From positions 94,395 to 158,394 of the forward strand of contig JAFQKI010000001.1 of the NCBI GenBank assembly GCA_017396945.1: a stretch of 64,000 nucleotides of DNA, given 5' to 3'. The position numbers were made by a program, and so were the translations under genes. Origin of the DNA: Muribaculaceae bacterium (lineage in GTDB: Bacteria > Bacteroidota > Bacteroidia > Bacteroidales > Muribaculaceae). The notes beneath the pieces are model-generated. The model had not been told where the DNA came from. It did no database searches and saw only the letters and a list, made by a program, of their open reading frames with translations. This document shows, piece after piece, positions 46,995-54,164 of the stretch; positions within the stretch are counted from its first letter, which is position 1; every line of letters begins with the position of its first letter.

Positions 46995-47273
46995 TTAACT
47001 CCTAGCTGTTGATTCACAATATGACCAACAATCGCCCCCACATCGACTTTCACAATTATCTGTGCACCCCCCATCGCAATCTCCAGAACAACTACTTTGG
47101 CAACTGCCTGAGCATCCATTTTTACATCCATCTGGCTCATCATCTTCGTCGCAAGATGTCAAGAGTGATTGACCAATGACCATCGCGCCAATAATTGGTA
47201 GGGCTGTTTTAGCTGCTTTGCGGAAAAAATCACGGCGTGATTGTAATTCCTCTTTTTTGTTTTCTTCTTTCAT
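46995..47273 (-). CDS. CXXX-repeat peptide precursor with Tat signal and lipobox
   Basis: 92 residues. Leader: twin-arginine motif S12-R13-R14-D15-F16-F17-R18-K19 followed by a hydrophobic stretch (AKTALPIIGAMVIG) and lipobox L38-T39-S40-C41, then acidic DEDDEPDG. Core: ten cysteines at 50, 54, 58, 62, 66, 70, 74, 78, 82 and 86, exactly every fourth residue, with Gly, Ser and Asp between them. It matches the known CXXX-repeat target peptide type and stands first in an operon with radical SAM, SPASM and tatAC genes. The mature product is probably a modified, lipid-anchored peptide outside the inner membrane or at the cell surface. Biological activity unknown. Confidence 0.9.
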   Translation of the reverse strand: MKEENKKEELQSRRDFFRKAAKTALPIIGAMVIGQSLLTSCDEDDEPDGCKNGCSGSCQSSCSGDCDGGCTDNCESRCGGDCWSYCESTARS

Positions 47274-47312
47274 TTCTTTAAAGTATTAAAATAGTGCTTA
47301 ATAATTTTTCAG

Positions 47313-47345
47313 CAAAGTAACACATTAAACTTATGAAGTTACAAA
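47313..47345 (-). promoter_or_regulatory. Promoter of the CXXX peptide/tat operon
   Basis: On the minus strand, TTTG (47345-47342) and TTACTTTG (47320-47313) are 21 bases apart; the second deviates at one position from TAnnTTTG. The precursor ATG is 40 bases downstream. A 16-bp near-palindrome (GGTTaACATGTaAACC) at 47363-47378 lies just upstream and could be an operator. Confidence 0.6.
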
Positions 47346-47362
47346 AATTCGTGTCCCCAATC

Positions 47363-47378
47363 GGTTAACATGTAAACC
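47363..47378. promoter_or_regulatory. Candidate operator palindrome upstream of the CXXX operon
   Basis: GGTTAACATGTAAACC is symmetrical except for one mismatch pair. It is 18 bases upstream of the -33 element of the CXXX operon. A second + strand -7-like element TATATTTG is at 47396-47403. Confidence 0.4.
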
Positions 47379-47484
47379 AATCAATGACACAACTATATAT
47401 TTGCGATTAAATCACATACACACATTAACAAAATGTCCGCTATAAAACTTCTATAAATTGCATTACAGTATTAACAATTTTGTG

Positions 47485-47492
47485 TATATTTG
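47485..47492 (+). promoter_or_regulatory. -7 element of structured RNA copy 2
   Basis: TATATTTG directly precedes the first conserved block GTGCTTAG of the RNA. No well-spaced -33 element. Confidence 0.6.
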
Positions 47493-47808
47493 CAGTGCTT
47501 AGTCGCCCATAGCGTTGGGCGGGTGGGCAGCTAAATATCTGAAAGACGTTTACAGAGCGTATTCTTAGGAGCATCGAATCTCACAAATTCAAACCCCTTC
47601 TTTGATAATACAGCAACGTAAGCGCCTATGGGAGGTGTTTTATATTAACATCGTTTAATCGCTGTTGCATAACCGCAACGACGATTATAGTGTTTTATAT
47701 ACATCACCGGCGTGGGCTGCTGAGTTGCTTATCTTCTTGGAGGGGAGGCATGTGAGAGCCTGATGTTCCGGAGATGAGCATAGTACCAGACTCCTCACGC
47801 CTTTTTTA
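47493..47808 (+). ncRNA. Putative structured RNA, copy 2, upstream of a small HTH gene
   Basis: Same nine co-linear blocks as copy 1 (20725-20957). Structures visible: GCCCA/TGGGC hairpin near the 5' end, CCCATA with TATGGG at a distance, a GTTGC/GCAAC hairpin, and a 92-base terminal domain with outer stem GGCGTG/CACGCC (47709-47714 with 47796-47801), a GCTTAT/ATGAGC inner pairing and a GGC/GCC apical hairpin, then TTTTTT. TGTTTTATAT occurs twice, 58 bases apart. The outer stem is one pair longer than in copy 1 and pairing is retained although sequences differ. Then a TGACTG/CAGTCA hairpin (47816-47840) and an HTH gene follow. Function unknown; a leader or an independent small RNA are both possible. 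Confidence 0.68.
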
Positions 47809-47869
47809 TAACCGCTGACTGACAAGGAGGAGCGCAGTCACAAAGAAAAACAAGCATCTCTCACACATT

Positions 47870-48085
47870 ATGCACATCGGAGAAGAGATAAAATTGACGA
47901 TGAAAGCACAAAACCGCACCACGGTGTGGCTTGCTCGGCAATTGTCATGTTCACGCACCAATGTCTATAAAATCTATGCGTCACAATCGCTTGACACCAA
48001 CACCTTGCGACGCATCTCGGTGATACTTGATGTCGATTTTTTCGCTATGTTGTCAACCGAACTATCGCTACACAATCCGAATTAA
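47870..48085 (+). CDS. Small XRE-like helix-turn-helix protein
   Basis: 71 residues. The central helix-turn-helix is TTVWLARQLSCSRTNVYKIY followed by LDTNTLRRISVILDVDFFAML, the usual lambda-repressor/XRE layout with no additional domain. It starts 62 bases after the RNA terminator with no visible Shine-Dalgarno. It could regulate the neighbouring structured RNA, the divergent CXXX operon, or itself; none is shown. Bacteroidales carry many such tiny regulators. Confidence 0.82.
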   Translation: MHIGEEIKLTMKAQNRTTVWLARQLSCSRTNVYKIYASQSLDTNTLRRISVILDVDFFAMLSTELSLHNPN

Positions 48086-48097
48086 GAAAATTTGTTG

Positions 48098-48105
48098 TAT
48101 CTTTG
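48098..48105 (+). promoter_or_regulatory. -7 element of trpS
   Basis: TATCTTTG 15 bases before the chosen trpS ATG. It overlaps the more distal in-frame start, arguing against that start. Confidence 0.6.
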
Positions 48106-48120
48106 CAGAAAATTAAAACA

Positions 48121-49182
48121 ATGACAAAGATGAAAGAAGTTGTATTAAGCGGAATACGTGCCACCGGTAATCTTCACCTTGGCAACTATTTCGGCGCGCT
48201 AAATAAGTTTGTGAGAATGCAGAATGATTATGACTGCTTGTTTTTCATTGCCGACTTGCATGCTCTCACAACTCACCCCGACCCCAAAACATTACATTCT
48301 AATGTGAAAAACATTCTTGCCGAATATCTCGCCGCCGGTATTGACCCCGACAACGCAACCATATTTGTGCAAAGCGATGTGCCTGAAATCTCAGAAATGT
48401 ATTTATTGTTGAACATGCACGTGGGTATCGGTGAATTGATGCGCACCGCGTCATTCAAAGACAAAGCTCGCAAACAACTCGGCATAAAAAGTGAAAACGA
48501 AGATATCGAGAAAGAAATCATCGGCAATGAGTCAAACAAGCGTGTAAACGCCGGCCTGCTCACCTACCCCACCCTTATGGCGGTTGACATCCTTATCCAA
48601 AAGGCTAATAAAGTACCTGTGGGTAAAGACCAAGAGCAACACTTGGAATTGACTCGTCGTTTTGCTCGTCGCTTCAATTCATTCTATGGCGTTGACCTAT
48701 TCCCCGAACCTGCCAACTTTGACTTTGGCGGAGCACCTGTAAAAGTTCCCGGTCTTGATGGCTCAGGCAAGATGGGCAAAAGCGAGGGCAACTGCATCTA
48801 CCTGATTGACGAAGAAAAGGTACTTCGCAAGAAAGTGATGCGTGCAGTAACCGATGAAGGTCCCAAAGAGCCAAACTCACCGGTAAGCCAACCTGTGGAA
48901 AATCTTTTCACACTCATGGCTCTTACATCTGCGCCAGAAGTCGTGCAACAATATCGTGACGCCTACGCCGATTGCTCAATACGTTACGGAGACTTGAAAA
49001 AGCAACTCGCCGAAGATATTCTCAAAATCACATTGCCAATACGCGAGCGCATCATTGAAATTCAAAACGACGACGCATTGTTGAGTCGCGTTGTGCGCCA
49101 AGGTGCGGAAAAAGCACGTGAACGCGCATCTCAAACCCTACGTGAAGTGCGAGAAATCATGGGTATCAAAAAATTCTATTAA
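48121..49182 (+). CDS. trpS: Tryptophanyl-tRNA synthetase
   Basis: 353 residues from ATG 48121; a further ATG at 48130 is also possible. Class I signature: HIGH-like HLGNY in SGIRATGNLHLGNYFGAL and KMSKS-like GKMGKSEGN. The AIMP2-like GKDQEQHLELTR block is typical. Charges tRNA-Trp. An upstream in-frame TTG at 48103 overlaps the promoter and is rejected. A terminator follows closely. Confidence 0.97.
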   Translation: MTKMKEVVLSGIRATGNLHLGNYFGALNKFVRMQNDYDCLFFIADLHALTTHPDPKTLHSNVKNILAEYLAAGIDPDNATIFVQSDVPEISEMYLLLNMHVGIGELMRTASFKDKARKQLGIKSENEDIEKEIIGNESNKRVNAGLLTYPTLMAVDILIQKANKVPVGKDQEQHLELTRRFARRFNSFYGVDLFPEPANFDFGGAPVKVPGLDGSGKMGKSEGNCIYLIDEEKVLRKKVMRAVTDEGPKEPNSPVSQPVENLFTLMALTSAPEVVQQYRDAYADCSIRYGDLKKQLAEDILKITLPIRERIIEIQNDDALLSRVVRQGAEKARERASQTLREVREIMGIKKFY

Positions 49183-49213
49183 TCGAAACAATAAATACCC
49201 ATTAATAATATAT

Positions 49214-49242
49214 AGGAGTGGCGTGCGCCACTCCTTTTTTTG
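49214..49242 (+). terminator. Terminator of trpS
   Basis: Ten-bp stem AGGAGTGGCG/CGCCACTCCT with a two-base centre (likely a four-base loop in RNA), then a seven-T run. Confidence 0.9.
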
Positions 49243-49298
49243 TATCAACCAAAAGATAAACAAAAAACAATTTTCTGAAAAAATAATCACGATTGGAA

Positions 49299-49329
49299 GT
49301 TGAGATTTATGAATTATGTATTACCTTTG
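49299..49329 (+). promoter_or_regulatory. Promoter of the YitT-family gene
   Basis: GTTG at 49299-49302 and TACCTTTG at 49322-49329, 19 bases apart, 26 bases before the ATG at 49356. Confidence 0.6.
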
Positions 49330-49355
49330 AAACAAAAATAAAAAAACGAGAAGTT

Positions 49356-50342
49356 ATGTCTATTTTCTCATACAAACAACTATGGTTAGGATCCAAGGAC
49401 TACATGATGATAATCTTTGGCATCGCACTATACGCATTCGGATTTTGCGCATTCATCCTCCCCGAGGAGGTAATCATGGGTGGAGTCTCCGGGATCGGTT
49501 CGCTTTTATATTTTGCGTTTGACATACCGGTCGCAGTTACGCAATATGCCCTCAATTTGGCATTGCTCGCCGTTGCCTATAAAATTGTAGGAAAACAATT
49601 TGTATTGCGCACCATTTTTGGAGCGACAGTCATTTCCCTCATGATAGGTATCATGCAACCGCTATTCCACGAATTGCTTGACGGCAAGCCTCTGATGCAA
49701 GGCGAAACATTCATGAACGTCATCATTGGCGGTATTTGTTGCGGATTAGGTATTGGCATCGCGTTTGTTCACAATGGTAGCACCGGAGGTACCGACATCG
49801 TAGCAGCAATGGTCTCAAAAAAAAGCAATGTGAGTGTAGGACGAACCATGCTTTACACCGACTTCCTTATTATATCATCATCATACCTGCTATTCCATGA
49901 TGTTGAAAAGATTGTTTATGGACTTGTTGTGCTGTTTATGGCATCGTGGGTCGCCGACCAAATCATCAACACCAATCGCCAGGCAGTGCAATTCACCATA
50001 TTTTCATCAAAATGGGAAGAGATTGCTACAGCGATAAACAACGAAGCCAACCGCGGATGTACCGTAATAGATGGCACCGGTTGGTATAGCAAACAAAACG
50101 TAAAGATGCTCATTGTAATGTGTCGAAAGATAGAATCAGTAACGATATTCAGAATTATCAAGTCAATCGACCACGAAGCCCTTATAACCCAAGCCAACGT
50201 AAACGGAGTGTATGGTAAGGGGTTTGACGAAGTGAAATTGAAGATGAGACCACGTCAGCAATCATCAACCACAACTTCTGATCAAACCAGTTCTCCGGTA
50301 GAAGAAGTATCACCGAGCGGACACCCGAAATCATTAGCATAA
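49356..50342 (+). CDS. YitT-family membrane protein (DUF161 plus C-terminal DUF2179)
   Basis: 328 residues from ATG 49356. Five to six transmembrane helices (about 12-200) with family segments FILPEEVIMGGVSGIGSLLYF, VHNGSTGGTDIVAAMVSKK and SVGRTMLYTDFLII. The C-terminal soluble DUF2179 domain (TIFSSKWEEIATAIN, GCTVIDGTGWYSKQNVKML) resembles a PII-like fold. The last about 25 residues are a Ser/Thr/Gln-rich tail. Function uncharacterised in the family. The longer ORF from 49293 includes the promoter and is rejected. Confidence 0.92.
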   Translation: MSIFSYKQLWLGSKDYMMIIFGIALYAFGFCAFILPEEVIMGGVSGIGSLLYFAFDIPVAVTQYALNLALLAVAYKIVGKQFVLRTIFGATVISLMIGIMQPLFHELLDGKPLMQGETFMNVIIGGICCGLGIGIAFVHNGSTGGTDIVAAMVSKKSNVSVGRTMLYTDFLIISSSYLLFHDVEKIVYGLVVLFMASWVADQIINTNRQAVQFTIFSSKWEEIATAINNEANRGCTVIDGTGWYSKQNVKMLIVMCRKIESVTIFRIIKSIDHEALITQANVNGVYGKGFDEVKLKMRPRQQSSTTTSDQTSSPVEEVSPSGHPKSLA

Positions 50343-50369
50343 TTTTTGACAGAAAAAACAAAAAAATAT

Positions 50370-50399
50370 GTTGTAGTTACTATAATCTTATTATATTTG
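50370..50399 (+). promoter_or_regulatory. Promoter of the pRiA4b ORF-3-like gene
   Basis: GTTG (50370-50373) and TATATTTG (50392-50399) with an 18-base spacer. Confidence 0.55.
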
Positions 50400-50453
50400 C
50401 AGTGTAATTTTATTGACACAGAAAACCAAGTTTGATTAAAAAATATAACAGTT

Positions 50454-51008
50454 ATGATATACAACTTTCGTTTAGTATCGGATGAAGTTGATAACTTCAA
50501 GAGAGAGATTAAGATAGATGCCGACATGACATTCCTCGACCTGAAAAATGCCATCTGCGATGCCGTTGGTTATGACAAAAATCAGATGTGTTCATTCTTC
50601 CTTTGCGACAATAGTTGGGAAAAAGAACGAGAAATCACTCTTGAGGATATGGGGTCGGATTCTGATCAAGATGTGTGGTTGATGGACGAGACAATCATCA
50701 GTGATTATGTAGAGGACGAAGGACAACGTCTCATGTTCACATTTGACTACCTTACCGATCGATCTTTCTTTATTGAGATGAAAGAAATGATTACCGGCAA
50801 AAACTTGAAAGACCCTGTGTGCACACTTGCTTTAGGTCAAGCCCCGGCTCAATTTATCGACATCGATGAATATGAAGCTAAGATGGAAGCCAAAGCGGCT
50901 GCATCGGTAGAGGATCTTGATGAAGAGTTTTATGGTTCTGACGAGTTCAACGAAGATGAATTTGACGCTGAAGGTTTTGATGAAATGACTTTTGACGAGA
51001 AGTATTAA
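50454..51008 (+). CDS. Plasmid pRiA4b ORF-3-like protein with acidic tail
   Basis: 184 residues. The N-terminal about 120 residues fit the pRiA4b ORF-3-like family (IYNFRLVSDEVDNFKREIKI, TFLDLKNAICDAVGYDKN, FFLCDNSWEKEREITL, MFTFDYLTDRSFFIEM). The C-terminal about 45 residues are strongly acidic and low complexity (EDLDEEFYGSDEFNEDEFDAEG), a likely disordered tail. The family name reflects a plasmid origin; molecular role unknown. Single gene with its own promoter and terminator; in this place it looks chromosomal and stable. Confidence 0.85.
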   Translation: MIYNFRLVSDEVDNFKREIKIDADMTFLDLKNAICDAVGYDKNQMCSFFLCDNSWEKEREITLEDMGSDSDQDVWLMDETIISDYVEDEGQRLMFTFDYLTDRSFFIEMKEMITGKNLKDPVCTLALGQAPAQFIDIDEYEAKMEAKAAASVEDLDEEFYGSDEFNEDEFDAEGFDEMTFDEKY

Positions 51009-51036
51009 TAACACAATTATATCTAACATCGAATTG

Positions 51037-51070
51037 CGGTGAGTGGTCCATGGCTTCTCACCGTTTTTTT
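51037..51070 (+). terminator. Terminator of the pRiA4b-like gene
   Basis: CGGTGAG/CTCACCG stem with a 13-base loop (51037-51063), then a seven-T run. Confidence 0.88.
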
Positions 51071-51130
51071 GTTACAACTATACCAAGACTACATCGCCAT
51101 TAATTTTGGACAATGTTGCGGACCTGTTCG

Positions 51131-51170
51131 ACAAAAAAACAGCGTGCAACCCGTCACAGGCTACACGCTG
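51131..51170 (-). terminator. Terminator of dnaK
   Basis: On the minus strand CAGCGTG...CACGCTG (51170-51140) with inner CC/GG pairs, followed by a T-run. Confidence 0.9.
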
Positions 51171-51197
51171 AAAACATTATGAAACAAAATTACTTAC

Positions 51198-53102
51198 TTA
51201 TTTTACTTCTTCAAAATCCACGTCGGTTACGGTGTCGTCTTGCGCTCCCGCATTAGGAGCTCCTGCACCGGGATTAGCCCCCGGATTGGCTCCGGCTTGC
51301 GCTTGAGCGTTGTAAATATCTTGTTGAACCGCAGCAAACGCCGATTCGATTTCCTTGATTGCAACATCAATAGCCGCAATATCTTGAGCTTTATGAGCTT
51401 CTTTGAGTTTAGCAACAGCCGATTCGATAGGCGCTTTCTTATCTGCCGGAAGTTTATCGCCGAGTTCATTGAGTTGCTTTTCGGTTTGGAAAATAATCGC
51501 ATCGGCTTGATTAAGCTTATCAATGCGTTCTTTTTCCTTGGCATCGGCAGCGGCATTGGCAGCAGCCTCATCTTTCATGCGCTTGATTTCGGCATCGCTA
51601 AGACCGCTTGAAGCCTCAATGCGGATGCTTTGTTCCTTGCCGGTGGCTTTATCTTTGGCTGACACATTCAAGATACCATTAGCGTCGATTTCAAATGTAA
51701 CTTCGATTTGAGGCACACCGCGAGGAGCGGGATTAATTCCGTCAAGGTGGAAACGTCCAAGAGTTTTGTCATCTTTTGCCATTGGGCGTTCGCCTTGAAG
51801 CACATGGATTTCAACCGAAGGCTGATTGTCGGCAGCGGTTGAGAACACTTCGCTCTTACGAGTAGGAATAGTAGTGTTAGCTTCGATGAGTTTTGTCATC
51901 ACGCCACCGAGAGTTTCAATACCAACTGACAAGGGCACAACATCAAGAAGAAGCACATCTTTAACTTCACCCGAAAGCACACCACCTTGGATTGCAGCAC
52001 CTACAGCCACAACTTCATCGGGATTAACCCCCTTAGAAGGAGCTTTACCGAAGAATTTTTCAACAATTTGTTGAATTGCGGGAATACGAGTAGAACCACC
52101 GACAAGGATTACTTCATCGATTTCGCTCGCTGACATACCCGCATCGCGAAGAGCTTGTTCGCATGGAGGAATTGTAGCTTGGATGAGACGGTCGGCAAGT
52201 TGCTCAAATTTAGCACGAGTAAGAGTTTTCACCAAGTGTTTGGGAATACCATTAACCGGCATAATATATGGCAAGTTGATTTCGGTACTTGTAGTGCTTG
52301 AGAGCTCGATTTTAGCTTTTTCAGCAGCTTCTTTGAGACGTTGGAGAGCCATTGGATCGTGACGCAAATCTACGCCTTCATCTTTCAAGAACTCATCGGC
52401 GAGCCAGTCGATAATCACGTGGTCAAAGTCATCACCTCCAAGGTGAGTGTCACCATTAGTTGACTTCACTTCAAACACACCGTCGCCAAGTTCAAGGATA
52501 GAGATATCAAATGTTCCACCACCAAGGTCAAATACTGCGATTTTTTGATCTTTGTCTACCTTGTCAAGACCATAAGCAAGAGCTGCCGCAGTAGGTTCGT
52601 TTACGATACGTTTTACGGTAAGACCAGCGATTTCACCGGCTTCTTTTGTAGCCTGACGTTGAGAGTCATTAAAATAAGCAGGCACAGTAATAACGGCTTC
52701 AGTAACTGATTGACCGAGATAATCTTCGGCAGTCTTCTTCATTTTTTGAAGAATCATTGCAGAGATTTCTTGTGGAGTGTATTCGCGGCCATCGATGTCA
52801 ACACGTGGAGTATTATTATCGCCACGCACTACTTTATAAGGCACACGGCTGATTTCATTCTCAACTTGATTGTAGGTTTCGCCCATAAATCTCTTGATAG
52901 AGTAGATGGTGCGTTTGGGGTTTGTGATAGCTTGACGTTTAGCAGGATCACCTACTTTACGTTCGCCACCGTCAACAAATGCCACAACCGAGGGGGTTGT
53001 ATTACGGCCTTCGCTGTTGGGTATTACAACAGGGTCGTTTCCTTCAAGAACAGCTACACATGAGTTGGTAGTTCCTAAGTCAATACCGATAATTTTTCCC
53101 AT
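51198..53102 (-). CDS. dnaK: Chaperone DnaK (Hsp70)
   Basis: 634 residues, full length. ATPase domain signatures [12 protein letters not shown] (residues 5-16), [13 protein letters not shown] and [13 protein letters not shown]; substrate-binding domain from about 390; lid and tail with a Gly/Ala/Pro/Asn-rich linker and the final TDVDFEEVK. Works with DnaJ/GrpE in protein folding. dnaJ and grpE are not adjacent. Four CTGACA boxes lie upstream at 53262-53309. A small CATCGC/GCGATG hairpin (53155-53173) is in the leader. Confidence 0.98.
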   Translation of the reverse strand: MGKIIGIDLGTTNSCVAVLEGNDPVVIPNSEGRNTTPSVVAFVDGGERKVGDPAKRQAITNPKRTIYSIKRFMGETYNQVENEISRVPYKVVRGDNNTPRVDIDGREYTPQEISAMILQKMKKTAEDYLGQSVTEAVITVPAYFNDSQRQATKEAGEIAGLTVKRIVNEPTAAALAYGLDKVDKDQKIAVFDLGGGTFDISILELGDGVFEVKSTNGDTHLGGDDFDHVIIDWLADEFLKDEGVDLRHDPMALQRLKEAAEKAKIELSSTTSTEINLPYIMPVNGIPKHLVKTLTRAKFEQLADRLIQATIPPCEQALRDAGMSASEIDEVILVGGSTRIPAIQQIVEKFFGKAPSKGVNPDEVVAVGAAIQGGVLSGEVKDVLLLDVVPLSVGIETLGGVMTKLIEANTTIPTRKSEVFSTAADNQPSVEIHVLQGERPMAKDDKTLGRFHLDGINPAPRGVPQIEVTFEIDANGILNVSAKDKATGKEQSIRIEASSGLSDAEIKRMKDEAAANAAADAKEKERIDKLNQADAIIFQTEKQLNELGDKLPADKKAPIESAVAKLKEAHKAQDIAAIDVAIKEIESAFAAVQQDIYNAQAQAGANPGANPGAGAPNAGAQDDTVTDVDFEEVK

Positions 53103-53261
53103 AATAGTAAAATTTAGTTTTTATAGTTTTGTTATTAATTTCAATTTAAATTTTCATCGCCACAATCGCGATGACAGCCAAATAAAAAACAAATGTTGTG
53201 CCAAAAAGGTTCTACGCCACACAAAGCGCTACAAATCACCCCATTGCGCCATATTATAATT

Positions 53262-53309
53262 CTGACATAGCAACTGACACAGGTCTGACAAACGCCCTTA
53301 AAACTGACA
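53262..53309. promoter_or_regulatory. Four CTGACA boxes upstream of dnaK
   Basis: CTGACA (TGTCAG on the dnaK strand) at 53262-53267, 53274-53279, 53285-53290 and 53304-53309, spaced 12, 11 and 19 bases. The first three are about one helical turn apart. Candidate heat-shock or stress regulator sites about 160-210 bases before the dnaK start. No TAnnTTTG element was found downstream of them. Confidence 0.5.
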
Positions 53310-53458
53310 AAACTTGCTACATCCGAAGGCCACAACCACACAATTCCCCCTATCTCAAATCATTAAGTCTTTTAATCTACTTTACTTGTTGAACCCACCT
53401 ATCACCCAACATGCCGTTAAACATCACATTATTAATTTTATAATATCGTTTTTTTTTG
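53310..53458. other. Rest of the dnaK-upxY gap
   Basis: About 150 bases of AT-rich sequence between the CTGACA boxes and the upxY promoter. No ORF or invertible repeat pair recognised. Confidence 0.35.
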
Positions 53459-53623
53459 TATCTTTGCATAAATTATGCATAGCATCGCAGCGTAATGAGG
53501 CCTAAAATGCGCACATCCAGCACATTACACACTCATTGCGGAGCTAAGAATGTGCCCGGCTCACAAATCAACGATTTAAATCGGTGATATATCTGTCGAT
53601 GTGACGCAGAACATAGTGCGATA
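53459..53623 (+). promoter_or_regulatory. Promoter and long structured leader of the polysaccharide locus
   Basis: TATCTTTG at 53459-53466 starts a leader of about 150 bases. At the predicted transcript start lies the palindrome TGCATAA-a-TTATGCA (53465-53479). A nine-pair stem CGTAATGAG/CTCATTGCG (53491-53499 with 53532-53540) and a 12-bp palindrome CGATTTAAATCG (53572-53583) follow. Long untranslated leaders are typical targets of UpxY-type antitermination. No long inverted repeats flank the promoter. Confidence 0.6.
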
Positions 53624-54160
53624 ATGACAGGAGCAACCGACAATCAATGGTGGGCAATGAGCGCGACATATAACCGCTCACTGATATTGAAAAAACAACT
53701 CGACCAACGAGAAATTCATAATTTCGTTCCGGTGCGCCACTCCGTCATAGTCAAAGGTACTCGCAAAATTAAAAAGACGATGCCGGCTGTAGCTAATTTG
53801 ATTTTCATCTATTCTTCCCAAGATAAAATCAAAGCGCTCAAAATCGAATACAGCTATCTGCAATATCTCATCAAAAAAGCCGACGGAAAATCGATGCCGA
53901 TAATCGTCCCCGAAGACCAAATGCGTGACTTTATCACAGTGGCAAACTCGACCGACGATAACCCCACGTATTTATCGCCATCGGAAATTGACTTAACCAA
54001 AGGTGAACGCGTAAAAATCATTGCCGGACCATTTGCAGGAGTAACCGGCATTTTCAAACGGATTAAAGGTTCTCGAGATCGGCGTGTGATTGTCGCAATC
54101 GAGGGAATAACCGCAGTTGCAGCGACCTCAATCCCTCTCGCATTCATAGAGAAAGCATAA
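53624..54160 (+). CDS. UpxY-like NusG-family antiterminator of the polysaccharide locus
   Basis: 178 residues. N-terminal NGN domain (WWAMSATYNRSLILKKQLDQ, HNFVPVRHSVIVKG, LIFIYSSQDKIKALK) and C-terminal KOW domain (GERVKIIAGPFAGVTGIFKRI). In Bacteroides, UpxY proteins let polymerase read through the long capsule leader. First gene of the locus, 4 bases before the first glycosyltransferase. The usual UpxZ partner is not present next to it. Confidence 0.9.
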   Translation: MTGATDNQWWAMSATYNRSLILKKQLDQREIHNFVPVRHSVIVKGTRKIKKTMPAVANLIFIYSSQDKIKALKIEYSYLQYLIKKADGKSMPIIVPEDQMRDFITVANSTDDNPTYLSPSEIDLTKGERVKIIAGPFAGVTGIFKRIKGSRDRRVIVAIEGITAVAATSIPLAFIEKA

Positions 54161-54164
54161 TATA

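Noticed and set aside
46995-47273. Cys-rich small protein as a metallothionein or ferredoxin
   Set aside because: Exact CXXX periodicity, Tat-lipobox leader and neighbouring radical SAM genes fit a peptide precursor much better.
47701-47808. Structured RNA copy 2 as SRP RNA or RNase P RNA
   Set aside because: Although TTCCGGAGA is present, the GGAAG/GCAGC core of SRP RNA and the conserved RNase P motifs are missing, and a second diverged copy exists.
50454-51008. pRiA4b ORF-3-like gene as evidence of a mobile element
   Set aside because: No transposase, integrase or terminal repeats nearby; the family is common on chromosomes.
53103-53623. Invertible capsule promoter
   Set aside because: No pair of long inverted repeats flanking the -7 element was found by eye; only short local palindromes.
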